A DNA stretch of 44,627 nt from JBCCEV01 sp039030125 (lineage in GTDB: Bacteria; Pseudomonadota; Gammaproteobacteria; Ga0077536), in assembly GCA_039030125.1 (NCBI GenBank), contig JBCCEV010000010.1, positions 1 to 44,627 on the forward strand, given 5' to 3'. The translations under genes were made by a program, and so were the position numbers. Positions 33,789-41,601 of this stretch are shown here, in pieces (within the stretch, counting starts at the first letter, position 1; every line of letters begins with the position of its first letter). The notes under the pieces were generated by a model that worked only from the letters and a program-made list of their open reading frames with translations, did not search any database and was not told the DNA's origin.

Positions 33789-34444
33789 GTACGCCGGCCG
33801 GTAGTTCGCAGCGCGTTTCCACAAACCAAGGCGGCACCCATCCAAACCTGCTTGGACTATTAGCGCGACGCCAAAAGGCCCAGCATCATTACTCCTACCC
33901 GCACGATGAGGCCTTCGCAGCGCTCAAACACCAAATCGAGGAGCATAACGGGCCCCTTATCCTTGACTCCGGCTGCGGGACAGGAGCCAGTACTGAACGT
34001 CTGGCTCAAGCGAACCCCAAGGCGCTGGTGATCGGGATCGACAAAAGTAAGGACCGCTTGCGGCGCAAACCAACCTCGATTTGTTCAAACGCGGTCATAC
34101 AACTGTTTGAATGCGCTCACTTCTGGCATCTGGCGCAAGCCTCGCGAATTAGATTCGCTCAACATTACATCCTCTACCCCAACCCCTGGCCTAAGAAAAA
34201 GCACCTCGCACGCCGCTGGCATGGCCATGCAGCCTTTGCGGACTTGTTGGCCTTGGGTGGACGTTTGGAGCTGCGCTCGAACTGGAAAATTTATCTAGAG
34301 GAATTTGCGCAAGCTGCTCACTATTTGACCGGCCTGGACGCTCACGTCCATCGCTATCAACCGGCCGTTTTAGTGAGCCCTTTCGAAACCAAGTACCATC
34401 GCAGCGGCCATCAACTTTTCCGCTTGGTGCTCGATCTTCGTTGA
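33785..34444 (+). CDS. TrmB-like SAM-dependent methyltransferase
   Basis: A 219-residue class I methyltransferase. The SAM-binding motif is DSGCGTGAS (61-69), followed by ALVIGIDKSKDRL. LYPNPWPKKKHLARRW (about 130-145) corresponds to the PDPWxKxxHxKRR signature of tRNA (guanine-46-N7) methyltransferase TrmB. Canonical gammaproteobacterial TrmB has ExGFGxG and FFPDPWHK, so this is a divergent paralogue and the substrate is uncertain. It overlaps pyrK by 4 bp and is the last gene of the plus-strand run, ending 18 bp from the convergent glutaredoxin-like gene. Confidence 0.8.
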   Translation: MSTPAGSSQRVSTNQGGTHPNLLGLLARRQKAQHHYSYPHDEAFAALKHQIEEHNGPLILDSGCGTGASTERLAQANPKALVIGIDKSKDRLRRKPTSICSNAVIQLFECAHFWHLAQASRIRFAQHYILYPNPWPKKKHLARRWHGHAAFADLLALGGRLELRSNWKIYLEEFAQAAHYLTGLDAHVHRYQPAVLVSPFETKYHRSGHQLFRLVLDLR

Positions 34445-34462
34445 ACTCCTAGAGCATCGTGG

Positions 34463-34852
34463 TCATCGACCAGATCGCGCGAAGCGATCGTTGTTCAATG
34501 CTTCTCGCAAACTTGTCTCGTTGAAACCATAGATGCGCCGACCGTAAACCTCAATCACGGGGATCATTTTTTGCGGGAGGGCCGCATAACGCCGTTGGCC
34601 TTCGGCATTTTTTTCAACATCGTATTCGCAGTGACGAATATTCTCTTCGTGCAAATAAGATCGTGCCTGCCGACAATATCGGCACCAAGAAGCGGAGAGC
34701 ATCACCACCGTATCGGCGTCGAGCATGACATCCTTTTCACAGACTTTCGGTTCGAGATCCGCGCTACCGCCGAGCTGGGTTATCAACAACCAAGCCCCAA
34801 CGATTAAGGCTACCGGTAGTAGCTTGGGAATAGCAGACGCGTCGGAACTCAC
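34463..34852 (-). CDS. Membrane-anchored glutaredoxin-like protein
   Basis: A 129-residue protein with an N-terminal membrane helix (about 9-27) and a thioredoxin-fold domain containing the dithiol CRYC (57-60) after VVMLSASW. A cis-proline IPV (97-99) and a GRRIYGFNE end resemble glutaredoxin. The helix orientation is not certain; if the fold faces the periplasm it would be a Dsb-like reductase rather than a cytosolic glutaredoxin. The start overlaps the ATL gene stop by 4 bp, and it is the last gene of a tightly packed minus-strand group. Confidence 0.78.
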   Translation of the reverse strand: MSSDASAIPKLLPVALIVGAWLLITQLGGSADLEPKVCEKDVMLDADTVVMLSASWCRYCRQARSYLHEENIRHCEYDVEKNAEGQRRYAALPQKMIPVIEVYGRRIYGFNETSLREALNNDRFARSGR

Positions 34853-35178
34853 TCGCTGTCCCAGCCGTAGGCGGCTAAATCAATTTTTCCCTGCATACCA
34901 ATTTGTACGCCTTCGAGGATCAGACGATCTGCCTGCCGTCCTTCGCCCCCCGCTGCCGAGCGGCGACTGATCTGGCCACGAATATTAATAACCCGATGCC
35001 AGGGTACCTGGCTGCTGCTCGGCAGTGCAGCTAACGCATAGCCTACTTGGCGCGGGCCGCTTGGACCTTCTATTCCCGCCAGGGCGGCAATCTGTTTGTA
35101 GGTCGCGACTCTGCCTGCTGGGATACAGCTCACCACATCCCACACACGCTCGTTGCGCCCGCGTGGTTCATCTAGCAT
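34849..35178 (-). CDS. atl: Alkyltransferase-like (ATL) DNA-damage protein
   Basis: A 109-residue homologue of the DNA-binding domain of O6-alkylguanine-DNA alkyltransferase. The active-site PCHRV reads PWHRV (59-63), so tryptophan replaces the methyl-accepting cysteine. This is the defining feature of ATL proteins, which bind O6-alkylguanine, flip it out and hand the lesion to nucleotide-excision repair. VWDVVSCIPAGRVATYKQIA and GPRQVGYAL are the conserved helix-turn-helix region. uvrD lies elsewhere in the window. It overlaps the neighbouring genes by 4 and 7 bp. Confidence 0.9.
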   Translation of the reverse strand: MLDEPRGRNERVWDVVSCIPAGRVATYKQIAALAGIEGPSGPRQVGYALAALPSSSQVPWHRVINIRGQISRRSAAGGEGRQADRLILEGVQIGMQGKIDLAAYGWDSE

Positions 35179-35570
35179 CGTTCAATTTGCTCGGCGCGAG
35201 GCGGTGAAGCAATGATGATCCGGGTGCCGCGATCAGCGAGGTCGCTTTCATGCAGGCATAACAACGCGTGAGTATTGTCGACCCAACGCAGGGCGATGTC
35301 TCGTCGCGTCGGCGGCACTCCGTCATTGGCGATCGTCGTTTCAATGAGACGCATAGACGCTCCACCGTCAACGCGCACATCAACAAAAATGTGGTAAGGA
35401 CCGCTGGGAATGCTGGACTCGGCGAGGTGCAACACGATCTCGTGATCGCCACGTGGCGACCGACTGCTCTCAAAAACGCTTAGCTCACCGGTGCCGCAGC
35501 CGCTAACCACAAGTCCGGTCAAAAAGCCGATAAGCAAGGCGCGGCGGCGAGAGGTGATGAGCCGCTTCAT
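35172..35570 (-). CDS. Predicted lipoprotein, unknown function
   Basis: A 132-residue protein with a basic N-terminus (MKRLITSRRR), a hydrophobic segment and the lipobox VSGC with Cys25 as the predicted lipidated residue. The mature part is beta-rich in appearance, with the stretches HEIVLHLAESSIPSGPYHIF and RDIALRWVDNTHALLC. I recognise no family. The ATG overlaps the stop of the preceding lipoprotein gene (ATGA), and its stop lies 7 bp inside the ATL gene. Other frames here have no better candidate. Confidence 0.7.
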   Translation of the reverse strand: MKRLITSRRRALLIGFLTGLVVSGCGTGELSVFESSRSPRGDHEIVLHLAESSIPSGPYHIFVDVRVDGGASMRLIETTIANDGVPPTRRDIALRWVDNTHALLCLHESDLADRGTRIIIASPPRAEQIERC

Positions 35571-35788
35571 AAGCGGTCGCGCAGTTGCCGATAGTTGTCA
35601 AATGGCATCGCTTGCGCCAGCCCCGTACATTGAGCATCGCGCAGCCGTTCGTCATGGCGATTACGATTGCTTGCTTGACACGCATACCGATCCCCGGCGG
35701 CGTAGAGCGTCTTGCTCACAAATTGTTGCGAACAACCGCAGATCAACAGCAGGGCCAAGATGATGGACAAGCGGCGCAGCAGCGGCAC
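35567..35788 (-). CDS. Small predicted lipoprotein, unknown function
   Basis: The longest open frame starts at 35848, but it runs back into the GFA gene and places 20 polar residues before the hydrophobic segment. A GTG at 35788 instead gives a compact lipoprotein signal (MPLLRRLSIILALLLICGC, Cys19) and a 73-residue product beginning 10 bp after the GFA stop. The mature part is charged (NRNRHDERLRDAQC) and has two further cysteines. No family is recognised. It overlaps the next lipoprotein gene by 4 bp, so the two are probably made together. Confidence 0.62.
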   Translation of the reverse strand: MPLLRRLSIILALLLICGCSQQFVSKTLYAAGDRYACQASNRNRHDERLRDAQCTGLAQAMPFDNYRQLRDRL

Positions 35789-35798
35789 GCTAACGATG

Positions 35799-36209
35799 TC
35801 ATGCCGGCACCGGAGGATAAGCATCGTATTTGGGTAAGTCATCGTCAATCGGATACCACGCGGCGCGCGATGCGAAGAATATGTGGTAGCTGGGTGCGAT
35901 CCCTAAGTCACCAACCAAAAGGCCAGCGGCTAGCCAAATACTATCGGCAAACGCGCGATGTTCAAAAGCGAACTTCGCCCCGCAACGCCGGCAAAAACTG
36001 CGCGTTGCTTCATCTGAAGACCGATAACGACCCATTAAGTTCGTGTCGCCCTCAAAGACGAACGCTGATTTATCGTACTGCACGTAGGTTGAAAATGGGC
36101 TGCCGTGCGCTTTCTGACACATCCGGCAATGACAATGACCCATTGATACGGCTGGTTTCGTTACGACGAAAGACACGGCCTCACAGAGGCATTGACCGCG
36201 CACGGTCAA
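35799..36209 (-). CDS. GFA-family (glutathione-dependent formaldehyde-activating) protein
   Basis: A 136-residue zinc protein of the GFA/CENP-V family. The cysteine clusters are CLC (7, 9), CHCRMC (26, 28, 31) and CRRC (73, 76), in the usual CxC-CxCxxC-CxxC spacing, with GHCHCRMCQKAHG as the core. The founding member speeds the reaction of formaldehyde with glutathione, but most members are uncharacterised, so substrate assignment is only an inference. It overlaps the upstream unknown gene by 4 bp and sits in one run with glutaredoxin-like and ATL genes. Confidence 0.9.
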   Translation of the reverse strand: MTVRGQCLCEAVSFVVTKPAVSMGHCHCRMCQKAHGSPFSTYVQYDKSAFVFEGDTNLMGRYRSSDEATRSFCRRCGAKFAFEHRAFADSIWLAAGLLVGDLGIAPSYHIFFASRAAWYPIDDDLPKYDAYPPVPA

Positions 36210-36571
36210 GCTTGCTGATCGGCAAGTTGATCCAAGACGTCGCGCCAGGCGTTGAAACGCGCCGCGTCCGAAGGGAATTTGGGGTGGTCGAAACGTGCGA
36301 TTAAGAACTCACCTAGAGCGCCGCGATAGGTTCGCGCGGCCTTGAATACCAACCCTTCCTTGTACGCTTGGCGTTGCTCATCGGCTACTTGCTTGGTGCT
36401 CTCGCGCGCGGACCACAAATTCTCAGCAACTAATGCCTCGATGATGCTGTCTGGCTGCGGTGCACCGCGCGCCACGCAGATGTAGAGGCTACCGTTGCTC
36501 TGATCATCAGGGTCAAAGAATAGCTCGTAGGCATCGATGATTTCTGCGGTACTTGCCGGCGACTTCCCCAC
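36206..36571 (-). CDS. Conserved-looking hypothetical protein
   Basis: A 121-residue soluble protein with no signal peptide, membrane helix or motif that I recognise. It is acidic at the N-terminus (EIIDAYELFFDPDDQSNGS) and mixed-charge helical after residue 40. It starts 17 bp after the stop of the third pilus ATPase gene, and its own stop overlaps the GFA gene (ATGA), so it is very likely translated. A link with pili, or with the following small genes, rests on position only. Confidence 0.65.
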   Translation of the reverse strand: MGKSPASTAEIIDAYELFFDPDDQSNGSLYICVARGAPQPDSIIEALVAENLWSARESTKQVADEQRQAYKEGLVFKAARTYRGALGEFLIARFDHPKFPSDAARFNAWRDVLDQLADQQA

Positions 36572-36588
36572 GTTGCTAACTCTCGGGC

Positions 36589-37647
36589 TTAGCCGAAATT
36601 GATCTTAGCTTCCAGATTGGTTCTAGAATCAGCATTGGAAAGCGCCTGCTCCATATCAATACGCTCCTGTTTAAAAAGCTCAAACAGGTGATCGTCGAAG
36701 GTTTGCATGCCTTTCTGTCCGCTACCTTGCATCGCTTCTTTCACTTCATGCAAGTCGCCTTTAAGAATCAAGTCGGCAATATGCGGAGTATTGATCAGAA
36801 CCTCAATCGCCGCCACGCGCTTCCCGTCGACGGATGGTACGAGCCGCTGAGAAATGACCGCTCGGATGTTAAGCGACAGATCCATAAACAACTGCTTGTG
36901 CAGATCTTGCGGAAATAGATTGATCACTCGCTCCATCGCTTGGTTGGCGTTATTGGCGTGCAGCGTTGAGATCGCCAGGTGACCGGTGTTGGCGAGCTCC
37001 AACGCCGCTTCCATGGTTTCGCGGTCACGGATCTCACCGATGAGGATCACATCGGGCGCTTCACGAAGCGACGCTTTCAAAGCGCGCGCATAGGACATGG
37101 TATCGACCCCAACCTCCCGTTGATTGACGATCGATTTTTGATTCGGGTGCGAGAATTCTACCGGGTCTTCAATGGTTAAAATGTGCCCGGTCATTTGTTT
37201 ATTGCGCTCGTTGATCATGGCCGCGAGCGTTGTCGATTTTCCTGATCCAGTTGCGCCAACCATCAAAATTAGGCCGCGCTTGTGCATGATCAACTCACTC
37301 AGTATCGGAGGTAATCCTAGCTGACCACAGCTTGGGATTTCGGCCGGAATACGGCGCAAAACCATTCCTACGTCGCCGCGTTGGCGAAACACGTTGACAC
37401 GGAAACGCGCTGACTTGTCGGGCAATGCGATGGCGAAATCACATTCCATCGTGTCCTCGAACGACGTTTGCTGAGCATCGTTCATGATCCCGTAAGCGGC
37501 CGCCTTGGTCAGATCACTGTTTAACTCCGTCTTGCCAACGGAGTTGATTGCGCCTTCGATTTTTATTTTTACCGGCGCGCCCACGGTAAAGAACAAGTCG
37601 GAACCGGATTTATCGCGCAATAGCTGGAGATACGGCGTGATATCCAT
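36589..37647 (-). CDS. PilT/PilU-family retraction ATPase, third paralogue
   Basis: A 352-residue secretion ATPase of the PilT class. Walker A is GATGSGKS (131-138), the Asp box is ILTIEDPVEFSHPN, Walker B is LIGEIRDRETM, and the His box is GHLAISTLHAN. The PilT hallmark AIRNLIRE is replaced by HIADLILKGD, matching PilU (LIADLILKGE), so it is nearer to PilU than to PilT but lacks PilU's acidic C-terminal tail. GGGGGA precedes the ATG. It follows pilU by 32 bp in the same direction and probably tunes pilus retraction. Confidence 0.9.
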   Translation of the reverse strand: MDITPYLQLLRDKSGSDLFFTVGAPVKIKIEGAINSVGKTELNSDLTKAAAYGIMNDAQQTSFEDTMECDFAIALPDKSARFRVNVFRQRGDVGMVLRRIPAEIPSCGQLGLPPILSELIMHKRGLILMVGATGSGKSTTLAAMINERNKQMTGHILTIEDPVEFSHPNQKSIVNQREVGVDTMSYARALKASLREAPDVILIGEIRDRETMEAALELANTGHLAISTLHANNANQAMERVINLFPQDLHKQLFMDLSLNIRAVISQRLVPSVDGKRVAAIEVLINTPHIADLILKGDLHEVKEAMQGSGQKGMQTFDDHLFELFKQERIDMEQALSNADSRTNLEAKINFG

Positions 37648-37679
37648 GAACGTTTAGTCCCCCAAATATGAAGCTGCGC

Positions 37680-38846
37680 TCAGCGCAGCATGCCGCTTTC
37701 TTCTTCTGTCTCTTCGAGGCTTAAGCCGCCCGCCTCTTCGAGGAGATCCGAACTTTTCGCCGCCTTACCTTCGAGTTTGATACGCAGGCGCAACTCATTC
37801 ATTGAGTCTGCGTTACGCATGGCGTCCTCGTAAGAAATCATGTCCGATTCGTACAGATTAAAGAGCGCCTGATCAAAGGTAATCATGCCCTGTTCGTTGG
37901 ACTTGGACATGATTTCCTTAATGCCGTGTACCTCACCTTTGAGAATGAGATCGGCGATCAATGGTGAGTTAAGCAAGATTTCAATAGCTGCCGCGCGCCC
38001 CTTGCCATCCACTTTTTTCAGAAGCCGTTGGGAGATGATCCCTTTGAGGTTCAGCGAAAGGTCCATCAGCAATTGCTGTCGCCGTTCCTCCGGAAAGAAG
38101 TTAATGATGCGGTCTAAAGCTTGGTTCGAGCTATTCGCGTGCAGCGTGGCTACCGCCAAATGCCCGGTTTCGGCGAACGCTATTCCAAATTCCATGGTGT
38201 CGCGGTCACGGATCTCACCGAGCAGGATCACATCGGGCGCTTGGCGCAGCGTGTTCTTGAGCGCTATGTCCCAATCGTCGGTATCGACGCCCACTTCGCG
38301 CTGCATAATCACGCAGTTCTTATGCGGATGAACGTACTCGATAGGATCCTCAATGGTGATAATGTGCCCGTACGAATTGGCGTTTCGGTAATCGAGCATG
38401 GCGGCCAATGAGGTCGACTTACCAGAGCCTGTCCCCCCAACCATGATCACAAGCCCACGCTTGGTCATGATGACGTCCTTCATGACCTCCGGCAGGCCAA
38501 GCTTATCGATATTAGGAACTTCCGTTTCGATCGTTCTCAGCACCATCCCTGCGGCGCCCTGCTGGACATAGGCGTTGCAGCGAAATCGTCCGATACCGGG
38601 GGGCGCGATAGCGAAGTTGCACTCTTTAGTCGCTTCAAATTCTTTGAGCTGCCGATCATTCATGACCGCGTAAGTCAGTGCCTTGGTGTTCTCCTCGCTC
38701 AGCTTGGTTTTCGAGACGGGCGTGACTTTGCCATCCATTTTGATAGCGGGCGGAAAGTCCTTCGTGATGAACATATCCGAACCCTTCTTCTGCACCATTA
38801 AGGTAAGCAGATCTCGGATGTATTTAATCGCTTGTTCTCTTTCCAT
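37680..38846 (-). CDS. pilU: Type IV pilus retraction ATPase PilU
   Basis: A 388-residue hexameric ATPase that works with PilT in pilus retraction. Walker A is GGTGSGKS (137-144), with IITIEDPIEYVHPHKNC, LLGEIRDRDTMEFGI and GHLAVATLHANSSNQALDRI. The C-terminus has the PilU-type acidic extension (LSLEETEEE). AAGGAG lies 8 bases before the ATG, a strong ribosome site. It is 33 bp downstream of pilT. PilU alone is usually not enough for retraction and depends on PilT, which is present. Confidence 0.95.
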   Translation of the reverse strand: MEREQAIKYIRDLLTLMVQKKGSDMFITKDFPPAIKMDGKVTPVSKTKLSEENTKALTYAVMNDRQLKEFEATKECNFAIAPPGIGRFRCNAYVQQGAAGMVLRTIETEVPNIDKLGLPEVMKDVIMTKRGLVIMVGGTGSGKSTSLAAMLDYRNANSYGHIITIEDPIEYVHPHKNCVIMQREVGVDTDDWDIALKNTLRQAPDVILLGEIRDRDTMEFGIAFAETGHLAVATLHANSSNQALDRIINFFPEERRQQLLMDLSLNLKGIISQRLLKKVDGKGRAAAIEILLNSPLIADLILKGEVHGIKEIMSKSNEQGMITFDQALFNLYESDMISYEDAMRNADSMNELRLRIKLEGKAAKSSDLLEEAGGLSLEETEEESGMLR

Positions 38847-38879
38847 TAATTTTGCTCCTTAACGCTTTCGAGGGCAGCG

Positions 38880-39914
38880 TTAGAAATTATCTTTGTTAGC
38901 CGCTTTGGTGAGGGCGTCAGCCCGGCTGACCGTGCCATTTGCCACCAACTGCTGCAAGTTCTGATCGAGCGTTTGCATTCCAAACGTTTGACCCGTTTGG
39001 ATTGCAGAGTACATCTGCGCAATCTTGTTCTCGCGAATGAGGTTTCGGATCGCCGGCGTGCCAATCATAATTTCATGCGCGGCGACCCGACCGCCACCGA
39101 TCTTTTTCAAAAGTGTCTGCGAGATCACAGCTTTCAGGGACTCCGAAAGCATTGCGCGCACCATGTCTTTCTCTTCGGCCGGAAAGACATCAACAACGCG
39201 GTCAATCGTTTTGGCAGCCGAACTCGTGTGCAGCGTTCCGAAAACCAAGTGGCCGGTCTCGGCGGCTGATAGCGCTAGCCGGATAGTTTCGAGGTCGCGC
39301 ATTTCTCCAACCAAGATCGTATCGGGGTCTTCGCGCAGAGCGGAGCGCAACGCTTCGTTAAATCCTAAAGTGTCGCGATGGACCTCACGCTGGTTGATTA
39401 GACACTTCTTACTGGTGTGCACGAACTCGATTGGATCCTCAATGGTCAGAATGTGGCCGTACTCGCTCTCGTTTTTGTAATTGACCATGGCCGCAAGCGT
39501 GGTGGATTTACCAGATCCCGTCGGCCCAGTAACCAACACAACCCCGCGCGGCGTTTCCGAAATTTCCCGGAAGATGTCGGGTGCTTTGAGATCTTCTAAC
39601 GACAGAATCTCCGAGGGAATCGTTCTGAAAACCGCCCCCGATCCGCGATTTTGGTTGAACGCATTCACCCGAAAACGGGCGAGCCCGGGTATCTCAAATG
39701 AGAAATCGCACTCCAGGAATTCCTCGAAGTCTTTTTGTTGTTTGTCGTTCATGATGTCGTAAACCAAATCATGAACCGTGGTGTGATCCATTGGCGGGAC
39801 ATTGAGCCTGCGGACATCGCCATCGACGCGGATCATGGGTGGGAGACCCGCTGATAAATGCATGTCAGAGGCGCCGTTTTTTACTGCAAAAGCCAAAAGC
39901 TCGCCGATATCCAT
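38880..39914 (-). CDS. pilT: Type IV pilus retraction ATPase PilT
   Basis: Motor that pulls in type IV pili for twitching motility and DNA uptake. The 344 residues have Walker A GPTGSGKS (130-137), ILTIEDPIEFVH, LVGEMRDLETIRLAL, GHLVFGTLHTSSA and the retraction-specific AIRNLIRE motif, all in order. MDIGELLAFAVKNGASDMHLSAG is the standard start, preceded by AGAGGG. It is divergent from yggS over a 139-bp gap in which I found no convincing promoter. No pilin or assembly genes are in the window. Confidence 0.97.
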   Translation of the reverse strand: MDIGELLAFAVKNGASDMHLSAGLPPMIRVDGDVRRLNVPPMDHTTVHDLVYDIMNDKQQKDFEEFLECDFSFEIPGLARFRVNAFNQNRGSGAVFRTIPSEILSLEDLKAPDIFREISETPRGVVLVTGPTGSGKSTTLAAMVNYKNESEYGHILTIEDPIEFVHTSKKCLINQREVHRDTLGFNEALRSALREDPDTILVGEMRDLETIRLALSAAETGHLVFGTLHTSSAAKTIDRVVDVFPAEEKDMVRAMLSESLKAVISQTLLKKIGGGRVAAHEIMIGTPAIRNLIRENKIAQMYSAIQTGQTFGMQTLDQNLQQLVANGTVSRADALTKAANKDNF

Positions 39915-40053
39915 CGTCTATAGCCCTCTAGGTCTAGAATTACCGATCACACTGAACGTGGGCGGCCCAGATATTGATCTCTCCGACTCTATCAAGTTCG
40001 CCCGCGCGATACCATGACACACTGAAAAATATAGCGGCTTTTCAGCGAGTAAC

Positions 40054-40737
40054 ATGACCGATATCAGGAAAAATTTGCATTTGCTTCGAGCGGCCATTGA
40101 TGAGGCCTGCGCGCGCTATGGCAGGGCACCCGACGAGGTTGAACTGCTGGCGGTATCGAAACGCAAACCTGTGACCGATCTGCGCGCGGCGATTGACGCT
40201 GGTCAATCCGCTTTCGGGGAGAATTACCTGCAGGAAGCGCTCACGAAGATCGCCGCGCTCAGGGAAGAATCGGTCGAATGGCATTTCATCGGTCAAATTC
40301 AATCGAATAAGTGCCGGGCTATCGCCGAGAATTTTGATTGGGTGCACACGCTCGATCGACTTAAGGTCGCCGAGAAACTCAACCGCGAGCGCGAAGGCGC
40401 GCCGGCGCCACTTAATTGTCTGGTTCAAATCAATAGCAGCGGCGAGACATCAAAAGCCGGCCTTCGCCCGGAGGAGCTCGTCGAGTTTGCCGCGGAGTGC
40501 GAGAGCTTTGAACACCTGCGGATCCGCGGCTTAATGGCATTACCCGCTCCCACGATGGACTTTGATCAACAGCGCGCGGCATTTAAAAGCCTCTTCAAGA
40601 GCATTTCTAAGCACAGTACGACGCCGCAGGGTTGGGACACCTATTCACTCGGAACGAGCCGCGACTATGTTGCCGCGATTGCCGAGGGCGCGACGCTGGT
40701 ACGCCTTGGTGAAGCGGTGTTCGGGGCGCGCGACTAG
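40054..40737 (+). CDS. yggS: YggS, PLP-binding protein of the PLPBP/COG0325 family
   Basis: Pyridoxal-phosphate carrier that maintains vitamin B6 and amino-acid balance; no catalysis is known. The 227 residues have the PLP lysine Lys36 in LLAVSKRKPV, GENYLQEA, WHFIGQIQSNK, INSSGETSKAG, and the SLGTSRDYVAAIAEGATLVRLG end. The usual SMGMSxDxxAAI reads SLGTSRDYVAAI. It is the first gene of yggS-proC-yggT-metX-metW next to pilT, a widely conserved order. Confidence 0.96.
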   Translation: MTDIRKNLHLLRAAIDEACARYGRAPDEVELLAVSKRKPVTDLRAAIDAGQSAFGENYLQEALTKIAALREESVEWHFIGQIQSNKCRAIAENFDWVHTLDRLKVAEKLNREREGAPAPLNCLVQINSSGETSKAGLRPEELVEFAAECESFEHLRIRGLMALPAPTMDFDQQRAAFKSLFKSISKHSTTPQGWDTYSLGTSRDYVAAIAEGATLVRLGEAVFGARD

Positions 40738-40779
40738 CGCATGCTACACTGCCGCCACCCGGCAAGTTAGCGACTGAAC

Positions 40780-41598
40780 GTGGACAAGCGCATCGCATTT
40801 ATTGGTTGCGGAAACATGGCGCGCGCAATCATTGGCGGTCTTCTCGCCGAGAATTACCCCGCCGAACTGATTAGTGCTTCCGAGCCTTTAGAAGCAGCCC
40901 GCGAGGCGGCGCACGAACAATTCGGTATCGGTATAACGCACGACAATCAGCGCGCTGCGGAAGACGCAGATATCGTGATCTTGGCGGTGAAACCTCAGCA
41001 ACTCGCCGATGTCGCGACAGCGCTAGCTTCCTCAATCACCGCTCAACACTTGGTGGTTTCCATTGCCGCGGGTATTCGCGCCAAAGATCTTGAAACTTGG
41101 CTCGGAATGGGTACCGCCATCGTGCGGGTAATGCCCAACACGCCTGCGTTGGTTGGCAAAGGAGCCTCGGTATTGTTCGCCAACGCACCGGTGAGCGTCG
41201 ACCAGAAGCGTGACGCAGAATCAATACTGGCTAGCGTGGGAACCACTGCTTGGGTCGATGATGAGCAAAAATTGAACGCCGTAACGGCACTATCTGGCAG
41301 CGGGCCGGCGTACTTTTTTTTACTCATCGAGTTGCTTGAGGCGAGCGGTATCGAACTCGGCCTCGATCCCGATCTCGCCCGTAACCTCGCACTGCAAACT
41401 GCCTTGGGGGCATCATCGCTGGCCAGAAGTTCGCCTGACGCACCAGCGGAATTACGACGGCAAGTGACCTCCCCTGGTGGCACCACCGCGGCCGCCTTAG
41501 CGGTTTTCGAAGCAGCAGGCTTGGCAGCAATCGTGGCGCAAGCACTTGGCGCCGCTGATTCCCGCTCGCAGGAACTCGCTGACGAGTTTGGCGCATAA
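40780..41598 (+). CDS. proC: Pyrroline-5-carboxylate reductase
   Basis: Last step of proline synthesis, reducing pyrroline-5-carboxylate with NAD(P)H. The 272 residues have a Rossmann start FIGCGNMARAIIGGL, VILAVKPQQ, VRVMPNTPALVG, and the C-terminal LSGSGPAYFF and QVTSPGGTTAAALAVFE motifs. The start is a GTG at 40780; the family sequence begins immediately, with no ATG nearby. The yggT gene follows after 3 bp. Confidence 0.97.
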   Translation: MDKRIAFIGCGNMARAIIGGLLAENYPAELISASEPLEAAREAAHEQFGIGITHDNQRAAEDADIVILAVKPQQLADVATALASSITAQHLVVSIAAGIRAKDLETWLGMGTAIVRVMPNTPALVGKGASVLFANAPVSVDQKRDAESILASVGTTAWVDDEQKLNAVTALSGSGPAYFFLLIELLEASGIELGLDPDLARNLALQTALGASSLARSSPDAPAELRRQVTSPGGTTAAALAVFEAAGLAAIVAQALGAADSRSQELADEFGA

Positions 41599-41601
41599 GC
41601 C

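Noticed and set aside
34469..34490. GATCGC/GCGATC hairpin as a terminator for the trmB-like gene
   Set aside because: It lies inside the coding end of the glutaredoxin-like gene and has no T-run, so coding constraint explains it as well.
35585..36304. Plus-strand open frame of 239 codons
   Set aside because: Antisense to the two lipoprotein genes and the GFA gene, whose protein motifs (lipobox, CxC/CxCxxC clusters) show the minus strand is coding. The plus translation is rich in Arg and Gln and has no recognisable motif.
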